Shown in pieces: positions 1 through 11,326 of a stretch of DNA of 64,000 nucleotides (its first letter is position 1; every line of letters starts with the position of its first letter). The position numbers were made by a program, and so were the translations under genes. This stretch comes from Methylophaga sp. OBS4. Lineage in GTDB: Bacteria > Pseudomonadota > Gammaproteobacteria > Nitrosococcales > Methylophagaceae. The stretch covers positions 1-64,000 of the forward strand of contig NZ_JAPDMV010000013.1 in NCBI RefSeq assembly GCF_026319305.1, given 5' to 3'. The notes below the pieces were generated by a model. That model had not been told where the DNA came from, did not search any database, and saw only the letters and a list, made by a program, of their open reading frames with translations.

Positions 1-211
1 AGACGTCTGGGTGTTTTTTTATTTGAAGTTCAGCCACAGGGATGTGGCTGATAAAGTAGGTCACCGATTACTGCCTCCTGCGTTATCGGCATACATTACA
101 TCCATGTAAATAACTGTCAGGCTTTAATACAAAAAACTAACCTGTCCTGTAAGTGGCCCAGGTATTTTTTTGTCCAAAACTCTGGTAATGACCTGGCTTG
201 AGCAGACCAGA
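1..211. other. Intergenic left edge with a small hairpin
   Basis: I see no convincing reading frame here. A 7-bp stem (CAGCCAC at 31-37, GTGGCTG at 44-50) forms a small hairpin, but no T-run follows it on either strand, so I do not call it a terminator. It lies downstream of the XRE/PAS gene on the minus strand and may simply be its 3' flank. Confidence 0.4.
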
Positions 212-1579
212 TCAGAAACTAAAAATGAGTATCATAGCTTCGTCATTCATGCGATTGTCATGGATGATATGAAACACATGCTCCTGGTCTGAGTTATTGT
301 ATTTGCCACTCACTTTAAACGCATGTACATCGGCAGCAGTATGAGTTTGAAGCTTTTTAGTTATATTAACGTGCATTGCCATATCAATCAGATCGCTCAG
401 TTTTGCACCATTCTTTAACGGAATCGATAATTGTTTCTCTAATCGTTGACTAAGCCGTTTTATGGTTAAATTACTATCTAGTTGAATAAGGTCAAACAGT
501 TCCTGTTCAAATACTGCTTGCCATTGTTCGAGGCTATGTTTAAGGGAGCGCTCTGTATTTTTTGCTTCCGAGATGTCCTGGTTGATCTCGATAGCGCCGA
601 TGATGTTCTTGTCATTATCATAAAGCGGCGTGGAATACATGATAATTGTACGGCGCTCACCATCAAATGCTTCAATGTTTACAACCTCAGCCGTGGTAGC
701 TTCTCCCTCTTTAACCGCTCTGGCCAATGTCCAGCCTTCTGGGCCAACTTCTTCACCATTTTTTTCCCACCAACCCTTGTATTCACCGTATTGATCCAAA
801 CCAACATATTTTGCGCCACCCCAAATACGTTTAACTTCAGGGTTAGCAAGACATATCGTGCCATCTTTGTCTGCGACCCACAGTCCTACCGGAATGGTTT
901 CAATAATTTTGCGAAGCATATATTCACTTCGTTCCAACGCCAGTTCAGCATTTTTGCGGGCTGATATATCTGTCGTAACCCCGATCACTTTGACGGGGCG
1001 TTGCAGGGTATCAAAAACAAGCTTGCCTGTTGAGGTGAACCATTTTTCGATACCGTCAGGCGTAGTAGAGTGGCGAAAGTCCCACGTATAAGGACTTACA
1101 TGCCGGAACAGTTCAATTATTTCCTCAATTGGCTGGTCTGCAAAAGGCAGCATATTCTGACGTACATTGTCAGGAGCACAGCCAAAGACACTTTCAGCAT
1201 TATCTGACAAGTTTAAAGTTCCTGTGAGCACATTCCATTCCCAGTTAACAATCTGTGCCATTTTCAGGGCAGATTTCATCCGTGCTTCATTGTCGAGGAT
1301 TTGCGTGAGATATTCCCGACGCATGTCTGTCATTGTCTTGTTTTCGGACGTAATGCTTTTCAGGCTTTCAATAGCATCATCACCATAGCGCAGCCATATC
1401 CAATTGACTTCTAGAAAATCTGACAATGCCCTGAGGTTGTCATATTCAATCTCCCCGCCTTTGGTCCAGCGGTTAACTGATGGTATTGACGTACCTATCG
1501 CTGAAGCGACCTGCGCCTGGGTTAATTGCTTCTGTTTGATCAGTTCTTTGAGTCGTTCGCCAAAACCATTTCGTTTCAT
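212..1579 (-). CDS. XRE-family transcriptional regulator with PAS sensor domains
   Basis: A cytoplasmic DNA-binding sensor of 455 aa. Residues about 6-62 form an XRE/Cro helix-turn-helix (KQKQLTQAQVASAIGTS followed by SVNRWTKG). Two PAS/PAC modules follow, at about 105-215 and 220-340; the PAC ends are marked by VIGVTTDISARKNAE and AIEINQDISEAKN. The last 100 residues look like a third, weaker PAS-like fold. There is no histidine kinase or GGDEF domain, so the output is probably DNA binding itself. The start has AGGA 7 nt upstream. The gene is divergent from the secreted cupin operon across a 270-bp gap, so it is the natural candidate regulator of that operon (inference). The ligand is unknown; a PAS pocket could bind haem, flavin or a small molecule. 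Confidence 0.85.
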   Translation of the reverse strand: MKRNGFGERLKELIKQKQLTQAQVASAIGTSIPSVNRWTKGGEIEYDNLRALSDFLEVNWIWLRYGDDAIESLKSITSENKTMTDMRREYLTQILDNEARMKSALKMAQIVNWEWNVLTGTLNLSDNAESVFGCAPDNVRQNMLPFADQPIEEIIELFRHVSPYTWDFRHSTTPDGIEKWFTSTGKLVFDTLQRPVKVIGVTTDISARKNAELALERSEYMLRKIIETIPVGLWVADKDGTICLANPEVKRIWGGAKYVGLDQYGEYKGWWEKNGEEVGPEGWTLARAVKEGEATTAEVVNIEAFDGERRTIIMYSTPLYDNDKNIIGAIEINQDISEAKNTERSLKHSLEQWQAVFEQELFDLIQLDSNLTIKRLSQRLEKQLSIPLKNGAKLSDLIDMAMHVNITKKLQTHTAADVHAFKVSGKYNNSDQEHVFHIIHDNRMNDEAMILIFSF

Positions 1580-1707
1580 AGCCGATTCCTGTTTTTCGCG
1601 CTCTTATGGCCCGATTTATCTGACAATTCAATGAAACGGCATCTTAGCACGAACCGCTATTTTTACTGTTAGCGGGCAAAGCAATTACATAATAAGTAAA
1701 AAATAAC

Positions 1708-1736
1708 TTGACACGTAAAAATGTCTGCATTATAAC
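1708..1736 (+). promoter_or_regulatory. Sigma-70-type promoter of the cupin/514-aa/porin operon
   Basis: A perfect -35 hexamer TTGACA (1708-1713) and a -10 TATAAC (1731-1736) are separated by exactly 17 bp. The start codon of the first gene lies 114 bp downstream, leaving a roughly 105-nt leader. It sits between the divergent XRE/PAS gene and the operon, where an operator for that regulator would be expected. I see no clear palindrome. Confidence 0.7.
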
Positions 1737-1850
1737 TATAGTCGCATTCATCAGAGTCACTTTTGTTTCCAATCAGTAATTAATCTCTGTAACAGAAATG
1801 CCTCATGCAATTGAATACAAAGATCTTTTTTATGTAACGGAGTGTTAACA

Positions 1851-2291
1851 ATGAAACCAATAACCTTTATTTCTGCTGTCGTGATGACAGCAACATTGAC
1901 AGTGACTGCTTCAGTCTCTGCTCATGGTGTGGAAGTGCCGGCAGGCAGTAAAAATCTGCAGATTTTCAAAGATGCGCAATCGATGCCTATCGCTTCAATG
2001 AACACGCCGGGTGTGAATGCTTACTTTGAAGATATTGTTGGCTCATCCGACCCCAGAGCCCCCATATCATGTGGCATGTTCAGGCTCGAAAAGGGTGAGC
2101 CATTGGTTTATACCTATGATTACGACGACACCAAGATCATTCTTGATGGCCACATCTATTTCTTTGATGGCGAACAAAAAGTCAAAGGTGAAAAAGGTGA
2201 TGTTCTCTTCTTCCCCAAAGGGTCAACTATCACGTTCTCAACCGATGACTCGGGTCTGGCTTATGCCTGTGGTCAACGGAAGTTGTTCTAA
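1851..2291 (+). CDS. Secreted cupin-domain protein
   Basis: First gene of a three-gene operon of exported proteins. I place the start at the ATG at 1851, which has the Shine-Dalgarno ACGGAG just upstream; a GTG at 1842 is also in frame but overlaps that site. Residues 1-24 are a signal peptide ending in SVSA. The mature protein of about 120 aa has a cupin pattern: a turn with DGHIYFFDGEQ, then GEKGDVLFFPKGSTITF, similar to the EutQ/ureidoglycine-type cupins. The classic metal histidines of cupin motif 1 are not obvious, so it may bind a ligand rather than catalyse. The periplasmic location is inferred from the signal peptide. Its substrate is unknown. Confidence 0.75.
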   Translation: MKPITFISAVVMTATLTVTASVSAHGVEVPAGSKNLQIFKDAQSMPIASMNTPGVNAYFEDIVGSSDPRAPISCGMFRLEKGEPLVYTYDYDDTKIILDGHIYFFDGEQKVKGEKGDVLFFPKGSTITFSTDDSGLAYACGQRKLF

Positions 2292-2358
2292 TTCCCGTAT
2301 GGAATCTTGGGTTCAGTACTCAAGAGCATATTGAAAATAATTATTAGAGGAGAGAGAG

Positions 2359-3903
2359 ATGAAAAAATCCTCATTAGCTCAATTGATTCCATTGTGTGTG
2401 TCGATCACATTGCCTGTCTCTGTACTGGCGGATAAGAATCTCACCGATTTAACAGGAGGAGATCCATTCTTCTACACCAGTGATCAATTTATTTTAAAAG
2501 ATGATAAACAAAAGGCACTGCTGGGCATTGGCCGTCCGGAAAAAACTCACTCGCAAATCCCACATTTGCCCGTTTATTACGGCTATATGAACACCAATTC
2601 AACCTACCGCTTTGTCAACGTGGTTGAACAAGTCTTCACGATGATTGGTGAGGGCAAACATGGTTTATGGCGAGTTCAGGAAAAAGGCACGGTTAGGCAG
2701 TATCTGAAAAAAGGTGCCAATGGATTGCCGGAAGATGCAGATCTGATGGCCAAGGCTAACCAGGAAATCATAGAGAAAAATTACAGTGCATTCCTCCCTG
2801 AGGAAAGTTGGTCTGGTTATAAGTATCCTGATCAACGTATCAGCGAACAGGGTACGCTCAACTTTATTGACCTTCCGATTACCCATCCTAAATTTGATGA
2901 CAAATATGTTGATCATCAGCCCATTGACTTACCGAACTGGTATTGCACGATGTCGGCGAATGATTACCCCTATGCCCAAAAGGCAATGAATTTTGCTTTC
3001 AGTCAATCTGCAGCAGATCAAATTGGTCCTCTAGGCAAACGTGCAGGACTGGATATCAAGGAAAATTACCGCAAGGTCCTGCGTCTTAAGCATCTTCCGG
3101 ATGCGCGTTCATGGGTCAATGTCGGCCAGAAAGGAAAAGACAAGCTTCACGTTAAATGGGAAGCCATCGATACCAACAAGACCAAGGCTGAGTATTACTT
3201 GGTAGAAAGACCTTTCTTTAATCGACCATATTTGTTCGTTACAGCTGTTTATGACAATACCGACAATGCAGATCATCGCTATGTCAGACCTGCGGGTAAC
3301 TATTTCCAAGCCCTGAAAAAGCAGGGACATGAAATGAAAAATGAGGTCACACAACATCCCTTTTTTCACCTGGAAAATGGTGGTGAGGCACGTGCAGTCG
3401 GTTTGCCCATTTATGGCGTTCATCATCCTAACCGCGATGTTTTTGGTGGCGGTGGCGCCTGTCCTTTAAAAGGCGGTGACTGGGGACGTTATCCCGATAC
3501 ATCTGGTGGTTCCGGTTGGCCGACTCAATACGAAGAGGTCACCCCGTTGTGTGACTCAGTTTTAGTTGATATCAAGTTTTTCACCAACCTAGACGGTCGT
3601 GACTGGAGTGATCCGAATAAATATCTCGCGAATGCCGGGGTAGGCACGGAAAAAGTGACCTACAAAATGCAACCCGGACATTATGGCGTGTTTACGGATC
3701 CTTACAACACTGAACGCGGCGCGACTAACCCGGATAGACAGGAAGTGCCAGGCGAACTAACCCTGACATTTCCGACGGTCAGTCCTGTCGTGAGCTATAA
3801 CGAACCGCCTGCAATAGATATGGCCCAGGGAATGGTGCCTTCCGAGTCGACAATGTGTCGCCCTGTCATGCATGCATCATTAGATGAGGTGCTCAAAAAA
3901 TGA
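2359..3903 (+). CDS. Uncharacterised secreted protein, 514 aa
   Basis: I do not recognise the family. The start has a strong purine-rich ribosome site (AGAGGAGAGAGAG) directly before the ATG. Residues 1-24 are a signal peptide with cleavage after VLA. The mature protein of about 490 aa is soluble-looking and rich in Tyr, Trp, Pro and Gly. Four cysteines sit in the contexts NWYCTM, GGACPL, TPLCDS and TMCRP, so two disulfides or a metal site are possible. A glycine-rich stretch (VFGGGGACPLKGGDWGRYPD) lies near residue 360. It follows the cupin gene by 67 bp, and its stop overlaps the porin start by 4 bp (ATGA), which suggests translational coupling. A role in periplasmic handling of a substrate imported through the porin is inference only. 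Confidence 0.7.
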   Translation: MKKSSLAQLIPLCVSITLPVSVLADKNLTDLTGGDPFFYTSDQFILKDDKQKALLGIGRPEKTHSQIPHLPVYYGYMNTNSTYRFVNVVEQVFTMIGEGKHGLWRVQEKGTVRQYLKKGANGLPEDADLMAKANQEIIEKNYSAFLPEESWSGYKYPDQRISEQGTLNFIDLPITHPKFDDKYVDHQPIDLPNWYCTMSANDYPYAQKAMNFAFSQSAADQIGPLGKRAGLDIKENYRKVLRLKHLPDARSWVNVGQKGKDKLHVKWEAIDTNKTKAEYYLVERPFFNRPYLFVTAVYDNTDNADHRYVRPAGNYFQALKKQGHEMKNEVTQHPFFHLENGGEARAVGLPIYGVHHPNRDVFGGGGACPLKGGDWGRYPDTSGGSGWPTQYEEVTPLCDSVLVDIKFFTNLDGRDWSDPNKYLANAGVGTEKVTYKMQPGHYGVFTDPYNTERGATNPDRQEVPGELTLTFPTVSPVVSYNEPPAIDMAQGMVPSESTMCRPVMHASLDEVLKK

Positions 3904-4778
3904 AAACTATTTCTTTAAAATCTTTCTTGTTGCTTGTGATGGGCACGTCGGCAACATCATCTGCATGGGCTGGTGACGGTGGTCAGGCAGAAGTCGGACC
4001 TGCGAAAGCGGCAAAAGAGTCTAACCAGCTTATCGATTATCTCGATCGCGAGACGGTGCTGGGTGGCAAGTTCAGCACTTGGGTTGAACTTGCCTCAGAC
4101 TATGTGTTCAGGGGGGAGTCAGAGACAAATGACGGTGAAATTCCTTCCATCAAAGCTGCAATTACCTGGACACACTCCAGTGGTTTCTATCTTGGGTATT
4201 ACGGTGCAAATAACCTTTTCCCGGGCGATGATGCTGAAGGGAACAATCCTCATATAAATGCATTATGGGGGCCTTATGCCGGTTACGCAACCAAGGACAT
4301 TGCGGATACAGGTATTAATTACAACGGTATGTTCTTTCAATACATTTATCCGGGTGACCGCGATTCCAACTATCTCGAGATGTTTAACTACATCGACAAG
4401 CAGTTCGGTCCGGTTAACCTGAAGCTTGAATATTCACCAACGCTTACAGACTGGTTTGGTGTCGAAGATCTGCAATCACATAATGTGGCTATACATCCCA
4501 GTTGGTCCCTGCCACATGGCTTTACGCTATCGGGTGGTGTCGGTTATCAGTTCTTTGATAATGATGGACCAAATCTTGATGCCGATGGTGATGGCAAGGA
4601 AGAGCTGGACTGGTGGCATTGGAACATCGGTATCAGCCGCAATGTATTTGGCTTCAATGTTGACGTCAGATATCACGATACGGACATCAAGAAAGGCGAC
4701 CACGATTTCTATGGGTTTGACTCGAATCATCAGATTGTGGATCAGCGTGTCATGTTCGCGGTGTCCAAGTCTTTCTAA
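3900..4778 (+). CDS. TorF-family putative porin (Gcw_chp family)
   Basis: An outer-membrane beta-barrel protein of 292 aa. Residues 1-24 are a signal peptide (cleavage after SAWA). The family hallmark near residue 63 is FSTWVELASDYVFRGESET, and the protein closes with alternating aromatic strands ending in the terminal Phe typical of outer-membrane barrels (MFAVSKSF). A calcium-loop-like DADGDGKEELD stretch lies around residue 225. The family is usually annotated as putative porin of unknown substrate. The ATG overlaps the stop of the 514-aa gene, so the three exported proteins are one transcription unit closed by the terminator at 4851-4890. The pairing with a cupin and the unknown protein suggests a dedicated uptake or exchange route. 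Confidence 0.8.
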   Translation: MKTISLKSFLLLVMGTSATSSAWAGDGGQAEVGPAKAAKESNQLIDYLDRETVLGGKFSTWVELASDYVFRGESETNDGEIPSIKAAITWTHSSGFYLGYYGANNLFPGDDAEGNNPHINALWGPYAGYATKDIADTGINYNGMFFQYIYPGDRDSNYLEMFNYIDKQFGPVNLKLEYSPTLTDWFGVEDLQSHNVAIHPSWSLPHGFTLSGGVGYQFFDNDGPNLDADGDGKEELDWWHWNIGISRNVFGFNVDVRYHDTDIKKGDHDFYGFDSNHQIVDQRVMFAVSKSF

Positions 4779-4850
4779 TCTCGGTCAGGATCGCAAAGTC
4801 TACTGAGACATGTTTTCAGCTGGAATTGGACTTCCAATTTCCTCCCATTT

Positions 4851-4890
4851 TCCCTCGGCTTCTCAAGCAGAATCCGAGGGAGCTTTTTTG
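4851..4890 (+). terminator. Rho-independent terminator after the porin operon
   Basis: A perfect 8-bp stem (TCCCTCGG at 4851-4858 with CCGAGGGA at 4874-4881) is followed by GCTTTTTTG. It ends the cupin/514-aa/porin unit. The rest of the 311-bp gap between 4779 and 5089 holds no gene that I can support; only a weak ATGTAG/CTACAT hairpin near 5024-5043 stands out. Confidence 0.85.
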
Positions 4891-5089
4891 ATAAAGCCCT
4901 CAGGTCTTACCACTTTTATAGTAGTTGATACTAATGTCATGAAAAGATGTGCTAGCTTATTTTTCATTATCATCACTAATGTGTTTTTTAGGAAAAAGGG
5001 AGCAGGTCACTTGATTATCGATTGATGTAGTAACCTCCTACATAAGACACTTTAACTTACGACCTTCACCAACCAAAATAGACACCACC

Positions 5090-5518
5090 ATGCCTTCAGT
5101 CCTAAAAGTCCTATCTATTATGGCCTCCCTCTACGGACTCCTAACCCTATTTCCCAAATTCTTCATCCTGCTCAACGATGAAGCCGCCAATTCCTTCACC
5201 AAGATAATGCAGCCTCTAATCGATAAAGGCCCGATCCCATTACCCCTCGATCTGCATATCTGGCACGGCCTTATCGGTTCATTTATCTGGATTATCGCCG
5301 GTATCGCGCTTTGGAAAAGACAGAACTGGTCACGCTGGCTGATGGCAGTCTGGGGGCTGACGGTATTGTTTTTGACCTTCTCGTTCTATGGCGTGATAGG
5401 TCCGTTTGCCTGGAAGAGCCTGACCTATCTGATACTGATAGCATTATTGTTCAACCCTGGCAGCGATCAATATTTTGTTAAGAACACTGATGAACAAAGG
5501 GCCAGATCACTTGATTAA
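5090..5518 (+). CDS. Small membrane protein of unknown function, 142 aa
   Basis: The sequence shows four hydrophobic segments at about residues 5-26, 55-77, 84-103 and 105-123, with a basic loop (WKRQNWSR) between the second and third, so an inner-membrane protein is likely. I do not recognise the family. The Shine-Dalgarno site is weak, which leaves the start uncertain. The C-terminal ALLFNPGSDQYF resembles the end of the reading frame closing at 10487 (WLLFNPRADHYF), which may be a decayed paralogue. The gene stands alone between a terminator and the TetR gene, which is on the opposite strand. Confidence 0.6.
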   Translation: MPSVLKVLSIMASLYGLLTLFPKFFILLNDEAANSFTKIMQPLIDKGPIPLPLDLHIWHGLIGSFIWIIAGIALWKRQNWSRWLMAVWGLTVLFLTFSFYGVIGPFAWKSLTYLILIALLFNPGSDQYFVKNTDEQRARSLD

Positions 5519-5796
5519 CCTAAGCCCCAACCTTCAATAATTATTTTGCTGAAATAGTCTAATTTTTAATACGCATCAACACCGCTAAGCTTAGCCAGGA
5601 AGCGCGCTGATATTTTGATATCTAAAATCTGTAGTGGTCTTTTCCTGAGCAGGGATGTCCCCATATGACCGCCAATCGCTCCTGCATGGGCGGCATACGA
5701 TGATATTAGAGTTACGATAGCAGGATAGCGATAGCGCCCCATCCATTCAGAGACATAACTAGATTATCAGGCTGGTCGCCCTGAAAAAGGCTAATT

Positions 5797-6390
5797 CTAA
5801 CGTAAGCTCTGGCCTGGCCACAATTGCCCGAGGCGCACAGCCTGACGGGTAACGCGCGCTAGATACTGCCGTGTGCGGCTAGCGTTCTCACTCTTATCTG
5901 TGAGCCAAGCTGATGCTGTTGTGACAAACACCGTGGTGAGTGCCACTTCTTCCGATGCCCTTTGCAGGAAGGTCGCTTCTCGTCCACAGAGTTCCCGCAT
6001 CCACTGTACAGTACGACTGATGCGGAATAGCGTGGGTAGCTGTATATGCAGGTGACCCGGCTCGAGTCGAACCTGAACCATTTGCATAACGGTGTTTTGG
6101 TATGGTGTCAGGCAACTTAGCCAGCTCATCACACAGTGTTCAAACTGAGTAGGGAAATCATGGATATGGAAATCAGGTCCCTGGCAGGTGACTAGCATAT
6201 GTCGATCGGCCCGATCCCAGAGCAGATCGATAAGGTCTTCTTTCTCGTCAATATGCATATGGAGGTCAGCAAGGCTCACGTTCATAAGCAAGGCTATATC
6301 GCGGAGACGAACTGCCTCCCAATGTCGATGCGTTGCCAGTTCGAGTGCGGCATCCAGGATTGCTTCTGGGGTGAGTTCATTTCCTTTCAT
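5797..6390 (-). CDS. TetR-family transcriptional regulator
   Basis: A 197-aa protein with an N-terminal TetR helix-turn-helix at about residues 7-55: TPEAILDAALELATHRHWEA, then LRDIALLMNVSLADLHMHI with the usual helix before EKEDLIDLLWDRAD. The C-terminal helical part is of the COQ9-like/short TetR kind and has no recognisable ligand signature. An AGGAG lies 11 nt before the chosen ATG. It is on the same strand as the dimethylamine dehydrogenase and 385 bp downstream of it, so it could respond to amine or formaldehyde metabolism, but nothing in the sequence proves that. Confidence 0.75.
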   Translation of the reverse strand: MKGNELTPEAILDAALELATHRHWEAVRLRDIALLMNVSLADLHMHIDEKEDLIDLLWDRADRHMLVTCQGPDFHIHDFPTQFEHCVMSWLSCLTPYQNTVMQMVQVRLEPGHLHIQLPTLFRISRTVQWMRELCGREATFLQRASEEVALTTVFVTTASAWLTDKSENASRTRQYLARVTRQAVRLGQLWPGQSLR

Positions 6391-6775
6391 TTCATAGGGT
6401 TCTCCTGGTGGAATTCCCGTAGAACTGATTTTACTCTATTGGAAACTAGGTTAAGAGCATTTTCTGTATCTATCTGCCGTTTCTTGGGTGCTTATGAAAA
6501 ACTCAATGTAACCAAAAAATATCAGCTCTTGCCTCTGCACGGGAAAATATTTTCGGCATATTTCAATTGGGTTCATCTTCCTCTTTCCTTTCATGTTAAA
6601 ACAAGCACATGAAAAGTGTTCGTTGATTTGCGGGATCTCAATCTGATTGTTGAGCCAATCGCCGCCGCCAGTGTAGAAGCAATCAGTAAAACTAATGCCA
6701 GAAATGAGAACGGGGACAGCATACTGATATGCTGTCCCCGTTGTTAACTCAAAGACTTAATATTTACTCAGAATA
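6391..6775. other. Gap between dmd and the TetR gene, with a perfect 15-bp hairpin
   Basis: No gene seen. The main structure is an inverted repeat with 15-bp perfect arms (AACGGGGACAGCATA at 6709-6723, TATGCTGTCCCCGTT at 6728-6742) and a 4-nt loop, 33 bp after the dmd stop codon. On the minus strand it is followed by a T-rich but interrupted tract (TCTCATTTC), so it may act as the dmd terminator or as an mRNA-stabilising 3' hairpin. The remainder probably holds the TetR promoter. Confidence 0.6.
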
Positions 6776-9443
<2,668 letters not shown>

Positions 9444-9545
9444 TTAATTACAGGGTTGTTTTTCTGTTCGAAAATCGGCTGCAAATTCGGATGGTGTCAG
9501 GTAATTCAATGCTGAGTGCGGGCGGATTTCATTATCGTTCGTTAT
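9444..9545 (-). pseudogene. Remnant of an IS3-family transposase (orfB 3' end)
   Basis: About 32 codons on the minus strand read NEIRPHSALNYLTPSEFAADF and then stop. This is the conserved C-terminal signature of IS3-family OrfB transposases (YNxxRPHSALxYxTPxEF). The catalytic DDE part is missing, and the frame upstream breaks into short unrelated sequence. It marks an old insertion whose ends have eroded; I cannot see terminal inverted repeats or a target duplication. Confidence 0.8.
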
Positions 9546-9614
9546 ACTGCTACCCGTCAGTGCATTTGTGACTAAATCCACCGTTATGCGTGACTTCAGC
9601 AACGCCATGCCCAT

Positions 9615-9643
9615 AAAAAAGCCACGTTTAAACGTGGCTTTTT
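9615..9643 (-). terminator. Bidirectional rho-independent terminator after the cupin gene
   Basis: A perfect 9-bp stem (GCCACGTTT at 9621-9629 with AAACGTGGC at 9630-9638) has A-rich and T-rich flanks on both sides (AAAAAA before, TTTTT after), so it can work in both directions. It lies 21 bp after the stop of the minus-strand cupin gene. Confidence 0.8.
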
Positions 9644-9663
9644 GGGTAGGGTAGAGAGGGGAT

Positions 9664-10047
9664 TCAGTCTCCAAATGGCGCTGTTACATCTTGGCCCATC
9701 CGGATGGCAAAAATTTTGCGTACGGTTTCTTCAGTTTTCCATGTACCCTTAAAACCTGCTTCAACTAAGAAGCTGTCACCGCCGACATATGTTACGGATT
9801 CACCATTATCTTCGGTAAGAGTGGCCTTACCCTCAAACATGTGAACCATTTCATCTGCATTGTAAGTGACTTGGTAAGTGCCGGGTGTGGCTTCCCAAAA
9901 TCCGGTGAGTAACTTGCCATCAGCCGGCACATGTTCAATCCATGTTTTCATGGTTGGTGAGCCTTCAACAGGCTTCCAACCATCAAGGTCAGTGGTAATC
10001 GGTGTCGAGTTGCTGGCGCCAAACTTTCCAAACGAAATTATTTTCAT
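9664..10047 (-). CDS. Cupin-domain protein (Cupin_3, ureidoglycine-type)
   Basis: A 127-aa cytoplasmic single-domain cupin. The family pattern is clear: GFWEATPGTYQVTYNADEMVH gives cupin motif 1 with MVHMFEGKATLTEDNGE, and YVGGDSFLVEAGFKGTWKTEETVRKIFAIR gives motif 2. This is the Cupin_3 (DUF861) type found in ureidoglycine aminohydrolase-like and many stand-alone proteins of unknown role. Met-Val-His-Met carries the single obvious metal histidine. The ATG has GGAG 7 nt upstream. It is monocistronic and closed by the hairpin at 9621-9638. No neighbouring gene indicates a substrate. Confidence 0.8.
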   Translation of the reverse strand: MKIISFGKFGASNSTPITTDLDGWKPVEGSPTMKTWIEHVPADGKLLTGFWEATPGTYQVTYNADEMVHMFEGKATLTEDNGESVTYVGGDSFLVEAGFKGTWKTEETVRKIFAIRMGQDVTAPFGD

Positions 10048-10199
10048 ACAATATCTCCAGATTACTTAGTAAAAGACACTGTGATAGTGTCAATATCTGA
10101 ATGGTTATACAATTAGCATAAATAGGTATTGACACCTTGTGATGTTGGGTGTTATTAGGCTGGCCGGTAAAAAAGCGAAGGGAAATGGCTTGTGTGTAG

Positions 10200-10487
10200 T
10201 TGGTGGGTGTCGCCAGCAGCAAAGTAAATTACCAGACTCAGTGGTCAATATTTGCCCGTTTTTTCTGCTTTATCGCCCTTGAGGCCGGTAAATACGGATT
10301 TAATTTGCAGGAAAAAGTCATCGCTATCTTGATATCCCTGCTGTTATCACGTGAAGGAAGTTTGGGAGATTTTGGAAACAGGCTGTTGAGGACAAGGTTT
10401 CAAGTTTATAAAAAAGTATGTTTTATCTGGTTATTATTTAATCCTCGCGCCGATCATTATTTCCAGACAGAAACAGAACGAACATGA
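10200..10487 (+). pseudogene. Possible decayed membrane-protein gene
   Basis: An open frame of 95 codons without a good ribosome site. Its first half has no clear coding character. Its end, KKVCFIWLLFNPRADHYFQTE, resembles the C-terminus of the 142-aa membrane protein encoded at 5090-5518 (LIALLFNPGSDQYFVKN). The stop overlaps the start of the 144-aa gene at 10484. I read it as the 3' end of a degraded paralogue, or as chance; it may merely carry the promoter of the next gene. It lies next to the IS3 remnant zone. Confidence 0.3.
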
Positions 10488-10918
10488 ACCAAATACAAAA
10501 AGCCGATCCCAAAGCCAGAAGAAAAGCCATTATGACCCTACTGGGTGGGGTTCTTATCGGCACTGCCTTGTTTTTTGTGCTGGAATATTTCATCGGCAAT
10601 ATCAATCTGTGGCTGCAAAGCCATGCCGAATTTCTGCTGAGCCATACTTATGTAGTGTTTCTGGTAATGTCAGTTCTGGTGTTGCCGGTATTGCTGATGG
10701 CGGCATATTTGATTCGGTTTGCGAACAAGATTATTAAAACGCGATGCTTTCCGCCACCGAATACGCCGGTCACAAGAGATGTGGTGATATTGCAAGGTAA
10801 GATGGCAGTGAGACGCGGGCGGTTGATACAGATCCTGTCATGGATTATTCTGCTGGCAGCTTGTGCCGTACCGGTAACTGTCTGGTATATCTTTTACAGC
10901 ATAAGCTGTGTTAGCTGA
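10484..10918 (+). CDS. Membrane protein of unknown function, 144 aa
   Basis: I do not recognise the family. Three hydrophobic segments are visible at about residues 17-37, 54-77 and 118-141, separated by a basic cytoplasmic-looking stretch (FANKIIKTRCFPPPN, then GKMAVRRGRL). The N-terminus is basic (KADPKARRKA), so the N-terminus is probably inside. The ATG overlaps the stop of the preceding open frame in an ATGA junction. It converges on the cupin gene at 10922 with only 3 bp between the stops, so no terminator separates them. Confidence 0.55.
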   Translation: MNQIQKADPKARRKAIMTLLGGVLIGTALFFVLEYFIGNINLWLQSHAEFLLSHTYVVFLVMSVLVLPVLLMAAYLIRFANKIIKTRCFPPPNTPVTRDVVILQGKMAVRRGRLIQILSWIILLAACAVPVTVWYIFYSISCVS

Positions 10919-10921
10919 TTA

Positions 10922-11311
10922 TCAGCTATCGATATAGTTTTTATCGTGAAACCTGGGTGAGCAGATCGCCAGAAAAATCAGATCTTCCTGTCCAGTGTTG
11001 GTAATACGCTGACGCGTTTGCGGTGGAATAATCACTACATCACCGGCGCCGAGAGGCTCTGGGGTATTATCCCCCATCTCGATTTCCCCCTGACCTTCCA
11101 GAATGACATAACGTTCGGTGGTGGCACTGAGCCGGTGCCAGTGAGTGGTGACGCCTGGCGTCACTCTGGCACGGGCAATGGAGACATCCGGATCCTGGCT
11201 GGAGTTGGATAGTTCATTGATAAAGCAGCCTTCAACAAAGAAATATTCCTTGTCCGGATCGAAGCGTTTTATTTGCGCAGACATGCGCCAATGGTAAAAG
11301 GTTTTGGGCAT
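10922..11311 (-). CDS. Cupin-domain protein, 129 aa
   Basis: A single-domain cupin. Motif 1 is visible as PGVTTHWHRLSATTERYVILEGQG, with His-x-His and the Glu expected to bind metal, and motif 2 as LGAGDVVIIPPQTRQRITN. These features fit a metal-binding cupin with a possible dioxygenase, isomerase or sensor role, but the substrate cannot be told. Neither the ATG at 11311 nor the internal ATG at 11284 (MSAQIKRF) has a strong ribosome site, so the true N-terminus is uncertain by nine residues. It is unrelated at first sight to the Cupin_3 protein at 9664-10047. Confidence 0.75.
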   Translation of the reverse strand: MPKTFYHWRMSAQIKRFDPDKEYFFVEGCFINELSNSSQDPDVSIARARVTPGVTTHWHRLSATTERYVILEGQGEIEMGDNTPEPLGAGDVVIIPPQTRQRITNTGQEDLIFLAICSPRFHDKNYIDS

Positions 11312-11326
11312 AAATAGAACTTATTT

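Noticed and set aside
4810-5025. 71-codon frame after the TorF porin
   Set aside because: It spans the terminator and has no ribosome site or family features.
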